Below are positions 1 to 7,880 of a stretch of DNA of 64,000 nucleotides, in pieces. The translations under genes were made by a program, and so were the position numbers. Source of the stretch: Acinetobacter sp. MB5. Its GTDB lineage: Bacteria > Pseudomonadota > Gammaproteobacteria > Pseudomonadales > Moraxellaceae. Position 1 is the first letter of the stretch. Each line of letters opens with the position of its first letter. The notes under the pieces were generated by a model. It saw only the letters and a list, made by a program, of their open reading frames with translations. It did no database searches and was not told where the DNA came from. The stretch spans positions 124,001 through 188,000 of the forward strand of contig NZ_POVU01000001.1 in NCBI RefSeq assembly GCF_003261585.1, in the 5' to 3' direction.

Positions 1-118
1 TTTATTCTGTATAGATAAGTACAACTTGCAAAATAATTACAGAATTCAAAGCAAAAATCAGCCAACTTTGTAAAGATCTTGCAAAAAATGATTGCAATTT
101 CTGACTGGAGCGCACTAT

Positions 119-556
119 ATGACTTCACGTATTTTGGTCATTCACGGACCAAATCTAAATTTGCTAGGAAAGCGCGAACCTGAAGTATATGGGCACCTCA
201 CTTTAAACGACATTAATCAAAGCCTGATTGAACAAGCCAAACAACAAGATTGCTCTTTAGATACATTTCAAAGCAACCATGAAGGTGCGATTGTCGACCG
301 TATTCATTTAGCACAAGAACAAGGTGTGCAATTTATCATTATTAACCCAGCAGCATATACACATACATCGGTTGCATTACGTGATGCGCTGCTTGGGGTC
401 AATATTCCATTTATTGAAGTGCATTTATCCAATGTGCATGCCCGTGAAGCCTTTCGTCATCACTCATACCTCAGCGATAAAGCCGTCGGTGTGATTTGTG
501 GCCTAGGTGCGAAAGGCTATCACTTTGCACTCAATTATGCGATTTCTCAACTTTAA
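119..556 (+). CDS. aroQ: 3-dehydroquinate dehydratase, type II
   Basis: Type II dehydroquinase of the shikimate pathway, converting 3-dehydroquinate to 3-dehydroshikimate in the cytoplasm. The 145-aa product has the usual length and the family signatures: [17 protein letters not shown] near the N terminus (with the active-site Tyr), [15 protein letters not shown] in the middle and [15 protein letters not shown] towards the C terminus. A longer frame from a TTG at 92 exists, but the ATG at 119 has a GGAG ribosome site at 107-110 and gives the family N terminus [12 protein letters not shown]. It is followed after 35 bp by accB and then accC, an order common in gammaproteobacteria, so the three are probably co-transcribed. 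Confidence 0.96.
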   Translation: MTSRILVIHGPNLNLLGKREPEVYGHLTLNDINQSLIEQAKQQDCSLDTFQSNHEGAIVDRIHLAQEQGVQFIIINPAAYTHTSVALRDALLGVNIPFIEVHLSNVHAREAFRHHSYLSDKAVGVICGLGAKGYHFALNYAISQL

Positions 557-591
557 CCTTCTCATTAATCTTCATAAGGAATACGAACACC

Positions 592-1017
592 ATGGATATT
601 CGTAAAATCAAAAAACTCATCGACTTGATGATTGAATCTGATCTTCACGCGATTGAAGTAAAAGAAGGTGATCAATCGATTGCTTTAACTCGCCGTAGCC
701 CAGCACCAATCCAAATGGGTGTTGCTGCAATGCCAGCACCTGCTGCTGAAGCTGCTGCTCCAAAAGCAAAAGCACCACGTGGTGTTGTTGAAACTGCACC
801 GATGGTTGGCGTGTTCTATGCAGCGTCAAGCCCAGGCGAAGCACCATTTGTTCAAGTAGGTCAAACAGTTTCTGCTGGTGATACACTTGGTATTATCGAA
901 GCAATGAAAATCATGAACCCGATTGAAGCAACTCAAAGCGGTGTAATTGAAGAAATCTTGGTAAAAAATGGCGAAGTGATTGAGTTTGGTCAACCGTTAT
1001 TCCGTTACCGCGCATAA
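592..1017 (+). CDS. accB: Biotin carboxyl carrier protein of acetyl-CoA carboxylase
   Basis: BCCP subunit of acetyl-CoA carboxylase, which carries biotin between the carboxylase and the carboxyltransferase in the first step of fatty acid synthesis. The 141-aa product starts MDIRKIKKLIDLM, has an Ala/Pro/Lys-rich flexible linker at about residues 45-63, and ends in a biotinyl domain with the EAMKIMN motif; the biotinylated lysine is about residue 106. The ATG at 592 is preceded by AAGGA at 576-580. A longer in-frame extension back to 496 runs through the end of aroQ and is not credible. accC follows after 15 bp. Confidence 0.97.
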   Translation: MDIRKIKKLIDLMIESDLHAIEVKEGDQSIALTRRSPAPIQMGVAAMPAPAAEAAAPKAKAPRGVVETAPMVGVFYAASSPGEAPFVQVGQTVSAGDTLGIIEAMKIMNPIEATQSGVIEEILVKNGEVIEFGQPLFRYRA

Positions 1018-1032
1018 TTACGGGGACTCACA

Positions 1033-2406
1033 ATGTTGCAAAAAGTTCTGATTGCAAACCGTGGTGAGATCGCCTTGCGAATCACCCGCGCTTGTAAAGC
1101 CTTAGGCATTAAAACCGTTGGTGTGTATTCTAGCGCCGACAAAGACTTGATGCATTTGCGTTTTGTCGATGAAGCTGTATGTATCGGTCCTGGTACAACC
1201 AGCGAAAGTTATCTAAATATTCCAGCATTATTAACTGCTGCTGAAGTTACAGGTGCAGATGCCATCCACCCTGGTTATGGCTTCTTGTCTGAAAATGCTG
1301 AATTTGCAGAAATGGTTGAAACTTCGGGCTATATCTTTATTGGTCCACGCCCAGAACACATCCGTTTGATGGGTAACAAAGTTTCGGCAATTACCGCAAT
1401 GCGTAAAGCTGGTGTACCCACAGTACCAGGCTCTCAACACGCAGTAACACCTGCAAATGCAAAAGAAGAAGCAGCGAAAATCGGTTTCCCACTGATTGTT
1501 AAAGCCGCTTCTGGTGGTGGTGGTCGTGGTATGCGTATTGTTGAACGCATCGACACTTTGCTTGAGTCTGTACAAGCAGCTCAACGTGATGCTGAAATGT
1601 GGTTTGGTGATGACACGGTCTATATGGAACGTTTCTTACAAAAACCTCGCCACGTTGAAGTTCAAATCTTGGCAGATGGTCAAGGTCATGCGATTCACCT
1701 GTACGATCGTGACTGTTCTTTACAACGTCGTCACCAGAAAGTGCTTGAAGAAGCGCCTGCACCAGACTTGCCTGAGCAAGCACGTGCTGACATTCTTGAA
1801 GCTTGTGTACATGCATGTAAACTTATGCAGTACCGTGGCGCAGGTACGTTCGAATTCTTATTTGAAGATGGCGAGTTCTTCTTCATTGAGATGAACACAC
1901 GTGTTCAGGTTGAACACCCTGTGACTGAAATGGTCACTGGCGTTGACATCATTGAACAGCAAATTCGTATCGCATCTGGTTTAGGTTTAACCCTTAACCA
2001 AGAAGACATCGAAGTTCGTGGTCATGCGATTGAATGCCGTATCAATGCTGAAGATCCAACAACATTTCTACCATCTCCAGGTCGTATCGAACACTTCTAT
2101 GCGCCAGGCGGTGCAGGTATCCGTTTAGATTCTCATATCTATTCTGGTTATAGCATTCCACCCTATTACGATTCTATGATCGCGAAATTGATCGCACATG
2201 GTAAAGACCGTAATACTGCGATTGCTCGTATGCGCCAAGCATTAGATGAAATGATTTTGACAGGTGTGAAAACCAACATTCCATTACATAAAGACTTGAT
2301 CTTACAAGACAAAGATTTCTGTGAAACAGCGATGGATATTCACTACCTAGAAACTCATCTTCTTAAACAGCTTGAAGGTGCGACAGAAGAGAAGAAATCT
2401 GCTTAA
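1033..2406 (+). CDS. accC: Biotin carboxylase subunit of acetyl-CoA carboxylase
   Basis: ATP-grasp enzyme that carboxylates the biotin on AccB using bicarbonate and ATP. The 457-aa product has the N-terminal [17 protein letters not shown], the glycine-rich ATP loop [12 protein letters not shown] at about 157-168, and the catalytic [14 protein letters not shown] block at about 287-300. The length is close to E. coli AccC (449). The start has GGGGA 8 nt upstream. It is the last gene of the aroQ-accB-accC run; a strong terminator follows at 2423-2455. Confidence 0.97.
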   Translation: MLQKVLIANRGEIALRITRACKALGIKTVGVYSSADKDLMHLRFVDEAVCIGPGTTSESYLNIPALLTAAEVTGADAIHPGYGFLSENAEFAEMVETSGYIFIGPRPEHIRLMGNKVSAITAMRKAGVPTVPGSQHAVTPANAKEEAAKIGFPLIVKAASGGGGRGMRIVERIDTLLESVQAAQRDAEMWFGDDTVYMERFLQKPRHVEVQILADGQGHAIHLYDRDCSLQRRHQKVLEEAPAPDLPEQARADILEACVHACKLMQYRGAGTFEFLFEDGEFFFIEMNTRVQVEHPVTEMVTGVDIIEQQIRIASGLGLTLNQEDIEVRGHAIECRINAEDPTTFLPSPGRIEHFYAPGGAGIRLDSHIYSGYSIPPYYDSMIAKLIAHGKDRNTAIARMRQALDEMILTGVKTNIPLHKDLILQDKDFCETAMDIHYLETHLLKQLEGATEEKKSA

Positions 2407-2422
2407 TTCTTTTCTTGGTCTC

Positions 2423-2455
2423 AAAAAAAGAAGCGACTCGTTCGCTTCTTTTTTA
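2423..2455 (+). terminator. Intrinsic terminator after accC
   Basis: An A-rich arm and GAAGCGA pair with TCGCTTC and a following T-run, around a small CTCGT loop. The symmetric A and T runs let it work in both directions, so it also serves the convergent small gene ending at 2462. Confidence 0.85.
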
Positions 2456-2461
2456 TTTAAA

Positions 2462-2764
2462 TTAACTCAAAAATTGTGAAGCATAAATCAGATCAAACTG
2501 CTGGTAAAAATTTTGAGTAAAATGTGCCAACTCAGGATGATGCCTTGCTGTATCTTTCCCCCATGCACTCAACAGCACTGAATGCTGTAAAGTTTCCGAA
2601 ATTTCATGTCCTAACTGAACAGATTGTAGATGGGCGGCGACAATATCCGCTTCCCACAATAAAATTTCATATTCATCTGAACGCACATTGTACTCTTTTG
2701 CCAAGTCTAAAAGCTGAGTTTGCAATTGCTGCCCATAATGTAAAAACTCCTCCACTTGGGTCAT
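2462..2764 (-). CDS. Conserved-looking hypothetical protein, 100 aa
   Basis: I do not recognise a family. The 100-aa product is acidic and probably all-helical, with no signal peptide or membrane segment (MTQVEEFLHYGQQLQTQLLD at the start). The gene looks real: an ATG with an excellent GGAGGTG ribosome site 5 nt upstream, ordinary codon use, a terminator at its 3' end and a neighbouring small gene on the same strand 42 bp upstream. It may form an operon with that gene. No function is proposed. Confidence 0.7.
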   Translation of the reverse strand: MTQVEEFLHYGQQLQTQLLDLAKEYNVRSDEYEILLWEADIVAAHLQSVQLGHEISETLQHSVLLSAWGKDTARHHPELAHFTQNFYQQFDLIYASQFLS

Positions 2765-2806
2765 GCTGCACCTCCGTATTTTCAGGTGATAAAAGGCTTA
2801 AAAGAT

Positions 2807-3052
2807 TTAACCCAAATCAGATACAGGAATGACTTTCACAATAATGGTTTGAGATTCTTCAAATTCATCAAAAATTTGCTTACGCGTTAATTCTTTAGAT
2901 TTCACTTTAAACTGTAAGTTTTGAAATTGAATATGGCTTGGAATGCGGTCAAAGTAATCACCTGTTTCCTCGATTTCTTCTTCAAAAAGTGGGCGGCCTA
3001 ATTGGTAGTCCTTGCTTTTTAAAGCAATATATTTCACTGTGGTTTTCATCAT
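2807..3052 (-). CDS. Small hypothetical protein, 81 aa
   Basis: Unrecognised 81-aa soluble protein with many charged residues. It has two adjacent in-frame ATGs (3052 and 3049); an AAAGGG sequence lies about 7-10 nt upstream and does not decide between them. The product has alternating beta-like (TVKYIALKSKDY, QTIIVKVIPVS) and acidic helical stretches. It lies between aroC and the 100-aa unknown, all on the - strand; aroC is separated by its own terminator, so the two small genes probably have their own promoter in 3053-3150. Confidence 0.65.
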   Translation of the reverse strand: MMKTTVKYIALKSKDYQLGRPLFEEEIEETGDYFDRIPSHIQFQNLQFKVKSKELTRKQIFDEFEESQTIIVKVIPVSDLG

Positions 3053-3150
3053 TTATGACCCTTTTTCTCTAGGCTTTATTTTTGTTTTAACAGGTTTAAA
3101 AGAGAAAGGGAACGTCATTTATGTATAAACTGTCTGAATAAACAACAACT

Positions 3151-3181
3151 AAAAAAATAGCTCCACCGAAGTGAAGCTATT
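3151..3181 (-). terminator. Intrinsic terminator after aroC
   Basis: Read on the - strand, ATAGCTTCAC pairs with GTGGAGCTAT around a TTCG tetraloop and is followed by a run of seven T. It lies just downstream of the aroC stop. Confidence 0.85.
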
Positions 3182-3199
3182 GCTCTTTTCGCTATCTTT

Positions 3200-4291
3200 T
3201 TATGGTGCAATCGGTGCAAATGGCGCGACCACATCAGCATTTTGCGCACGATGACGCATGAAATGATCCATCAGCACAATTGCAAGCATCGCTTCCGCAA
3301 TCGGAGCCGCACGTACGCCTACACAAGGATCGTGACGACCTTTAGTTAATACATCAGCATCTTGACCATTGATATCAATGGTTTTTCCAGATGTGGTAAT
3401 ACTGGCTGTCGGTTTAAGTGCAATCGCAACACGAATGTCTTGACCACTCGAAATCCCACCTAAAATCCCGCCAGCATGATTTGCCAAGAAACCTTGTGAA
3501 GTCAGTTCATCACGGGTTTCATGACCAAATTGTCCCGCTACTGCAAAACCATCACCAATCTCTACGCCTTTCACCGCATTGATGCTCATCATGGCATGCG
3601 CGATGTCTGCATCCAGACGGTCAAAAACTGGCTCACCCCAACCCACTGGAACATTTTCAGCCAAGATTTCGAGCTTAGCACCACAGCTAGTCCCCTGCTC
3701 ACGTAGTGAAGTCACCAGTTGCTCAAAACGAGGAACGGCATCGACATCACCACAGAAAAACGGGTTGTTTGGAACTTCATTCCAATCCAGTTTTTCAGCA
3801 ACTTCTGTCCCGATTTGGGTCACATGTCCACGAATGACAATGCCAAATTTTTCAGCGAGGTATTTTTTCGCAATCGCCCCTGCTGCCACACGCATAGCAG
3901 TTTCACGCGCACTTGAACGACCACCGCCACGGTAGTCGCGGAAACCGTATTTATGTGTGTAAGTATAGTCTGCATGTCCTGGGCGGAAAGTCTGCGCGAT
4001 ATTGCCATAATCTTTTGATTTTTGATCCGTATTACGAATCAACAAACCAATCGGTGTGCCTGTGGTTTTACCTTCAAATACACCAGAGATAATTTCAACT
4101 TGGTCAGGTTCTTTACGTTGCGTCGCAAATTTTGATGTGCCAGGTTTACGACGATCGAGATCTTGTTGTAAATCTGCTTCAACCAATTCAAGACCAGGGG
4201 GAACGCCATCGACAATCGCCATTAAGCCGACACCGTGCGACTCACCACAGGTGGTTACACGAAAAAGTTGCCCAATACTATTTCCTGCCAT
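3200..4291 (-). CDS. aroC: Chorismate synthase
   Basis: FMN-dependent enzyme that forms chorismate from EPSP, the last step of the shikimate pathway. The 363-aa product begins [20 protein letters not shown] with the first family signature, has the [17 protein letters not shown] stretch, the [15 protein letters not shown] and [15 protein letters not shown] blocks, and the C-terminal [18 protein letters not shown] signature. Length matches the family (about 361). It follows prmB by 12 bp on the same strand, a known gammaproteobacterial pairing, so the two are probably co-transcribed. Confidence 0.97.
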   Translation of the reverse strand: MAGNSIGQLFRVTTCGESHGVGLMAIVDGVPPGLELVEADLQQDLDRRKPGTSKFATQRKEPDQVEIISGVFEGKTTGTPIGLLIRNTDQKSKDYGNIAQTFRPGHADYTYTHKYGFRDYRGGGRSSARETAMRVAAGAIAKKYLAEKFGIVIRGHVTQIGTEVAEKLDWNEVPNNPFFCGDVDAVPRFEQLVTSLREQGTSCGAKLEILAENVPVGWGEPVFDRLDADIAHAMMSINAVKGVEIGDGFAVAGQFGHETRDELTSQGFLANHAGGILGGISSGQDIRVAIALKPTASITTSGKTIDINGQDADVLTKGRHDPCVGVRAAPIAEAMLAIVLMDHFMRHRAQNADVVAPFAPIAP

Positions 4292-4303
4292 AATGACAAT
4301 TCC

Positions 4304-5314
4304 TTATGCATTTACTGAATCTTGAAATAATTGTTGATATTGACGACATTGTGCAGCAGTCAAAGCAAAAATACCTGAACCACCTTTTTGGAATTTTAAC
4401 CAATGGAAGTCAACTGTATTAAAGTTTTGGCGCATTGCCCACTCAGAGTTACCCACTTCAATCACAATAAGACCATCTTCAGTCAAATAATCTGCGGCTT
4501 GAGCCAACATTTTACGAACCAAGTCTAAACCGTCCTGACCTGCTGCAAGTGCCAATTCTGGCTCATGTAAGAATTCTTCAGGTAGATCTGCCATGTCTTC
4601 AGCATCGACATATGGCGGGTTACTGACGATCAAATCATATTGATTTTCAGCAGGAATTTTTGAGAACAAGTCAGATTCTAACAATGCAACCTGATACTGC
4701 ATGTTGTGGTGTTCAGTGTTAATCGCAGCGACTTCAAGTGCTTCACGAGAAATATCCGTTGCATCGACTTCAGCTTCTGGGTAAGCGTATGCAAGTGCAA
4801 TCGCGATACAAGCCGAACCTGTACACATATCTAAAATACGGCGTGGGGTTTGTGGATTTGTATTTTCAGGTAAGTTATTCAATGCTTCGCGCATTTGCCC
4901 ATTTTCATCTAAACAGTAAGGTGCAAAGCGTTGTTCGATAAGTTCTGCAACTGGTGAACGTGGAATCAAAACACGCTCATCAACATAGAATGGTTTATTG
5001 CAGAAATAAGCAAGGTTCAATAAGTAAGAGGTTGGAACGCGTTCGTTGATACGGCGTTCTAAAAGGCTTAAAAATTCTGCTTTTTCGCTTGGTAATAGTT
5101 TTGCATCGAGAATTTCGTTATCGGCTGCCCAGTCTAAAGACAAGGTTTGCAATACCAATGCTGAGCTTTCTGCAAAAAAGTCTTCTGTACCTTGCCCTAA
5201 ATGAGCATCGTATTGACGCAGTGCTGTGACCCCAAAGCGAATAAAATCACGAATCGTGCTTAAGTTTTCAGCCGCTTCATTTAAACTTTCAGGGCTAATC
5301 GTCAATCGCTCCAC
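4304..5314 (-). CDS. prmB: 50S ribosomal protein L3 glutamine methyltransferase
   Basis: SAM-dependent methyltransferase of the HemK/PrmB family, expected to methylate a glutamine of ribosomal protein L3. The 336-aa product has the SAM-binding ILDMCTGSACIAIALAYAYP at about 166-185, an acidic DATDIS after it, and the catalytic SNPPYVDAEDM motif at about 231. PrmB rather than PrmC is inferred from the length, the DMCTGSACIA wording and the neighbouring aroC. Its promoter must lie in 5315-5593, which is also the leader of the CRISPR array transcribed the other way. Confidence 0.92.
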   Translation of the reverse strand: MERLTISPESLNEAAENLSTIRDFIRFGVTALRQYDAHLGQGTEDFFAESSALVLQTLSLDWAADNEILDAKLLPSEKAEFLSLLERRINERVPTSYLLNLAYFCNKPFYVDERVLIPRSPVAELIEQRFAPYCLDENGQMREALNNLPENTNPQTPRRILDMCTGSACIAIALAYAYPEAEVDATDISREALEVAAINTEHHNMQYQVALLESDLFSKIPAENQYDLIVSNPPYVDAEDMADLPEEFLHEPELALAAGQDGLDLVRKMLAQAADYLTEDGLIVIEVGNSEWAMRQNFNTVDFHWLKFQKGGSGIFALTAAQCRQYQQLFQDSVNA

Positions 5315-5593
5315 TCAGAACTCCAAATCTATAAATTTATATGCTCGGTATTCTACCCTGTTTTAGCCTGATTTTTAATGCTTATAGTGTCTTTGGACAA
5401 ATGATCATCTCGATCAATGTAAATTTTACGTATTTTTTAATTTGACAGATCATGCCTTTTGACCCAATATTTTTAAATTCTTTAACAGTTTAATAAAATC
5501 AATTAGTTATAACTTAGCTGAAAAATTTGGGTCTTTTAAGACTTTTTATATTTAAGCCTTTGTTATTTCTATTTTTCTGATAATATTTTTACT
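5315..5593 (+). promoter_or_regulatory. CRISPR leader and divergent prmB promoter region
   Basis: 279 bp of AT-rich non-coding DNA between the prmB start and the first repeat. In type I-F arrays the repeat tail CTTAGAAA is the 5' handle of the crRNA, so transcription runs on the + strand and this upstream flank is the leader. It contains a perfect match to the IHF consensus WATCAA-N4-TTR at 5497-5509, about 85 bp before the first repeat; IHF is required for spacer acquisition in studied I-F systems. The same stretch must also hold the prmB promoter. I could not settle on exact -35/-10 elements for either. Confidence 0.75.
5497..5509 (+). promoter_or_regulatory. Putative IHF binding site in the CRISPR leader
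   Basis: AATCAATTAGTTA fits WATCAANNNNTTR at every fixed position. Its place in the leader is where an adaptation-supporting IHF bend would be expected. One match of this length can occur by chance in AT-rich DNA. Confidence 0.5.
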
Positions 5594-6821
5594 GTTCACT
5601 GCCATATAGGCAGCTTAGAAAAGTAAAGTCAGCACTATTGCTTACTGTATCAAGTTCACTGCCATATAGGCAGCTTAGAAATCACTGGAAATCAAGCGTC
5701 TATTTATTCAGCAGTTCACTGCCATATAGGCAGCTTAGAAACGAAAGAGGAAATCGAAGTTGCTCGTAAAAAGGTTCACTGCCATATAGGCAGCTTAGAA
5801 AAAGGCGGTGAGCTTTATACCAGTGCAGGGGTTGTTCACTGCCATATAGGCAGCTTAGAAATATTATCACGATAAAGCCAAGGGTGAGAAACAGTTCACT
5901 GCCATATAGGCAGCTTAGAAATAAAAGATGGTTAAAAACTACTGGAACAGATCGTTCACTGCCATATAGGCAGCTTAGAAAAGAGCAATAGTGGTCGGTT
6001 TTCGTATGATGATGTTCACTGCCATATAGGCAGCTTAGAAACTGCGCTTGGCAGTGCAGTAATACCAGGATAGGTTCACTGCCATATAGGCAGCTTAGAA
6101 AGAGAAACTGACAAAGCAAAGTTCGAGCGTGAAGTTCACTGCCATATAGGCAGCTTAGAAAACTTTCGATTGAGATGCAAAAAGCGCAGATCGGTTCACT
6201 GCCATATAGGCAGCTTAGAAAAATTTGGTGCGGATAGTAGCATGACAAATCCAGTTCACTGCCATATAGGCAGCTTAGAAATCGACAAATCTTAAAGTTA
6301 CGTTGTAATAATCGTTCACTGCCATATAGGCAGCTTAGAAATCGTGCTGCTGAATTTATTGGGGAAATTCAAAGTTCACTGCCATATAGGCAGCTTAGAA
6401 AATTTGTTGATGCAAACAAGTATTTGCGAGGAAGTTCACTGCCATATAGGCAGCTTAGAAAGATGGCCACACGCACACTTGCTGCAAGGGTTTGTTCACT
6501 GCCATATAGGCAGCTTAGAAAAAGACAATGCATTTTTAATTGTAGAAGCACCAGTTCACTGCCATATAGGCAGCTTAGAAAACAAACTTGTAAACCCATA
6601 AAAACCTCACATAGTTCACTGCCATATAGGCAGCTTAGAAATATGCGATTCGTAATTCACGAGTATTGAAAGTGTTCACTGCCATATAGGCAGCTTAGAA
6701 AGTGAGTTGCTGCAAGGAACTGGACTTAATGAAGTTCACTGCCATATAGGCAGCTTAGAAAAAAACGATCACCTGAAGCCTGCATTTCAACAGGTTCACT
6801 GCCATATAGGCAGCTTAGAAA
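5594..6821 (+). CRISPR. Type I-F-like CRISPR array, 21 repeats and 20 spacers, no adjacent cas genes
   Basis: The 28-nt repeat consists of GTTCA, a stem CTGCC/GGCAG around ATATA, and the tail CTTAGAAA. It occurs at 5594 and then every 60 bp exactly to 6794, so all 20 spacers are 32 nt. By eye all 21 copies are identical, including the last. The repeat differs only slightly from the I-F repeats of E. coli and Pseudomonas (recalled). The stem and 8-nt handle set transcription on the + strand, with the leader at the prmB side. No cas1, cas2/3 or csy genes are in the window, so Cas proteins must come from elsewhere. Several spacers are open in at least one frame with protein-like sense (for example spacers 3, 9, 13, 14 and 15), consistent with phage coding DNA. 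I saw no match between a spacer and other parts of the window. Confidence 0.98.
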
Positions 6822-6825
6822 TGAA

Positions 6826-6862
6826 AAAACCTACTTCTTAACATCAAGTAGGTTTTATTTCA
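6826..6862. terminator. Bidirectional terminator directly after the CRISPR array
   Basis: AAAACCTACTT (6826-6836) pairs with AAGTAGGTTTT (6846-6856) around a 9-nt loop, flanked by A and T runs. It starts 5 nt after the final repeat, so it would end the pre-crRNA; on the - strand it ends the transcript of the gene at 6886-7254. Confidence 0.88.
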
Positions 6863-6885
6863 TTTTAGAACTTGATTAAAAAACT

Positions 6886-7254
6886 TTAAATCTGGTTTTG
6901 CTGACATGAAGTCAAAACCATTTGGCGTAATTCTTCTATTTTAACCTTCTTTGCACTATTGCTACTTTCAACGGGTAAGCGAGAAACTTTCAATGCTATC
7001 GCAGCATAAAATTGTGCCAATGCATGCTGGTCATCTGTTGTTGCATTTTTCTGCATATTTGCCGCAGTTTGCACCATATCTACAAATAATTTACCATTTT
7101 GATGCTCAGACATAATTTGAGCAGCAAGTTCTGACTTTCCTTGACAGCTCTGCCCAACGTTTTGCTTCAATTCAGCGTTTAATTCTGCATAACTACTTTT
7201 ACAGCACATCAAAATTGCCAATCCCCATATCACTTTTTTAAAAGTCGCTGGCAT
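6886..7254 (-). CDS. Predicted periplasmic protein, 122 aa, unknown function
   Basis: Not recognised. The product starts with a type I signal peptide (MPATFKKVIWGLAILMCCKSSYA, cleavage likely after SYA, before ELNAELK). The mature part of about 99 residues is helical and Gln/Lys-rich, with only two cysteines, one near each end (QSCQGK and LTSCQQ), which could form one disulfide. The lipobox rule fails (Met before Cys), so a lipoprotein is unlikely. The ribosome site is weak. The gene converges on the CRISPR array with a shared terminator; there is no other hint of a link to CRISPR. Confidence 0.7.
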   Translation of the reverse strand: MPATFKKVIWGLAILMCCKSSYAELNAELKQNVGQSCQGKSELAAQIMSEHQNGKLFVDMVQTAANMQKNATTDDQHALAQFYAAIALKVSRLPVESSNSAKKVKIEELRQMVLTSCQQNQI

Positions 7255-7526
7255 ATCTTCAATCCCATTTTATTGTTTAAACTTCAGTGGGCTATCATAA
7301 TGGATAATCACATTATTTTAACTATTATAAATTAACCAATTGAATTTTAAATCTATTTAAAAATTAGATAAAACTTAAGAAATTAAACACATTTTATTAC
7401 ATTTCAAACAAAACTCTTGACATTTGTAAATTATAAATTTTTTCCACACTTACATTTCTACACATGGTATTTCCTACAATTTATGCCAAAGTAGAATGAG
7501 CTTCTTTTATCAAGGAGGTCAAAACC
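7255..7526. other. Intergenic region between divergent small genes
   Basis: 272 bp, very AT-rich, between the divergent genes at 6886-7254 and 7527-7784. A TTGACA at 7417-7422 could be a -35 element for the + strand gene, but no good -10 stands at the right distance. I see no RNA gene or repeat. Confidence 0.4.
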
Positions 7527-7784
7527 ATGTTGATTAAGGATCAAATCTATCGCATTGAAAACCTCAAAGCTTTACACTGCATGCATAAAGCAGGAATTCA
7601 GCATCAAGTGATTGCCCTATTTATGACCAGTGAGGGGCTTCCACTCAGCGAACAAGATGTAGCACTACTCATTCACCTGTATGATGACTGCGGTAAAATT
7701 AGAGTACCTCAGAAAAAAATTCAAGCCATGATTGTTGCCAAAAAAATGGGACAACATGACGACAACTTACCATGCCCTGTATAA
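7527..7784 (+). CDS. Small hypothetical protein, 85 aa, possibly helix-turn-helix
   Basis: Not recognised. The ATG is preceded by a near-ideal AAGGAGG at 7512-7518, and a terminator follows the stop, so it is very likely a real single-gene unit that is well translated. The 85-aa product is soluble; residues about 10-60 (IENLKALHCMHKAGIQHQVI then a second helical stretch) could fold as a small helix-turn-helix, but no diagnostic motif is present. It ends in a short polar tail with CPV. Confidence 0.72.
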   Translation: MLIKDQIYRIENLKALHCMHKAGIQHQVIALFMTSEGLPLSEQDVALLIHLYDDCGKIRVPQKKIQAMIVAKKMGQHDDNLPCPV

Positions 7785-7790
7785 TCTTCA

Positions 7791-7816
7791 GCCAGTCACG
7801 CGACTGGCTTTTTTTC
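7791..7816 (+). terminator. Intrinsic terminator after the 85-aa gene
   Basis: GCCAGTC pairs with GACTGGC around ACGC and is followed by a run of seven T. Confidence 0.88.
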
Positions 7817-7838
7817 TTATTTTTTCGATAGAGCGGTG

Positions 7839-7844
7839 TATAAT
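7839..7844 (+). promoter_or_regulatory. Candidate -10 element for the zinc-ribbon gene
   Basis: A perfect TATAAT stands 37 bp upstream of the TTG at 7881, just after the previous terminator. The -35 is poor. Transcription would begin near 7851, which supports use of the TTG start rather than anything further upstream. Confidence 0.5.
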
Positions 7845-7880
7845 TTCCAGTTCTAATTCATTCCGAACGGATAAATCACT

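Noticed and set aside
5700..6601. Reading frames through the CRISPR array (up to 182 codons) with repeating FLSCLYGSE or SLPYRQLRK
   Set aside because: They are translations of the 28-nt repeat, open only because the 60-bp unit keeps frame; no ribosome sites and no protein-like variation.
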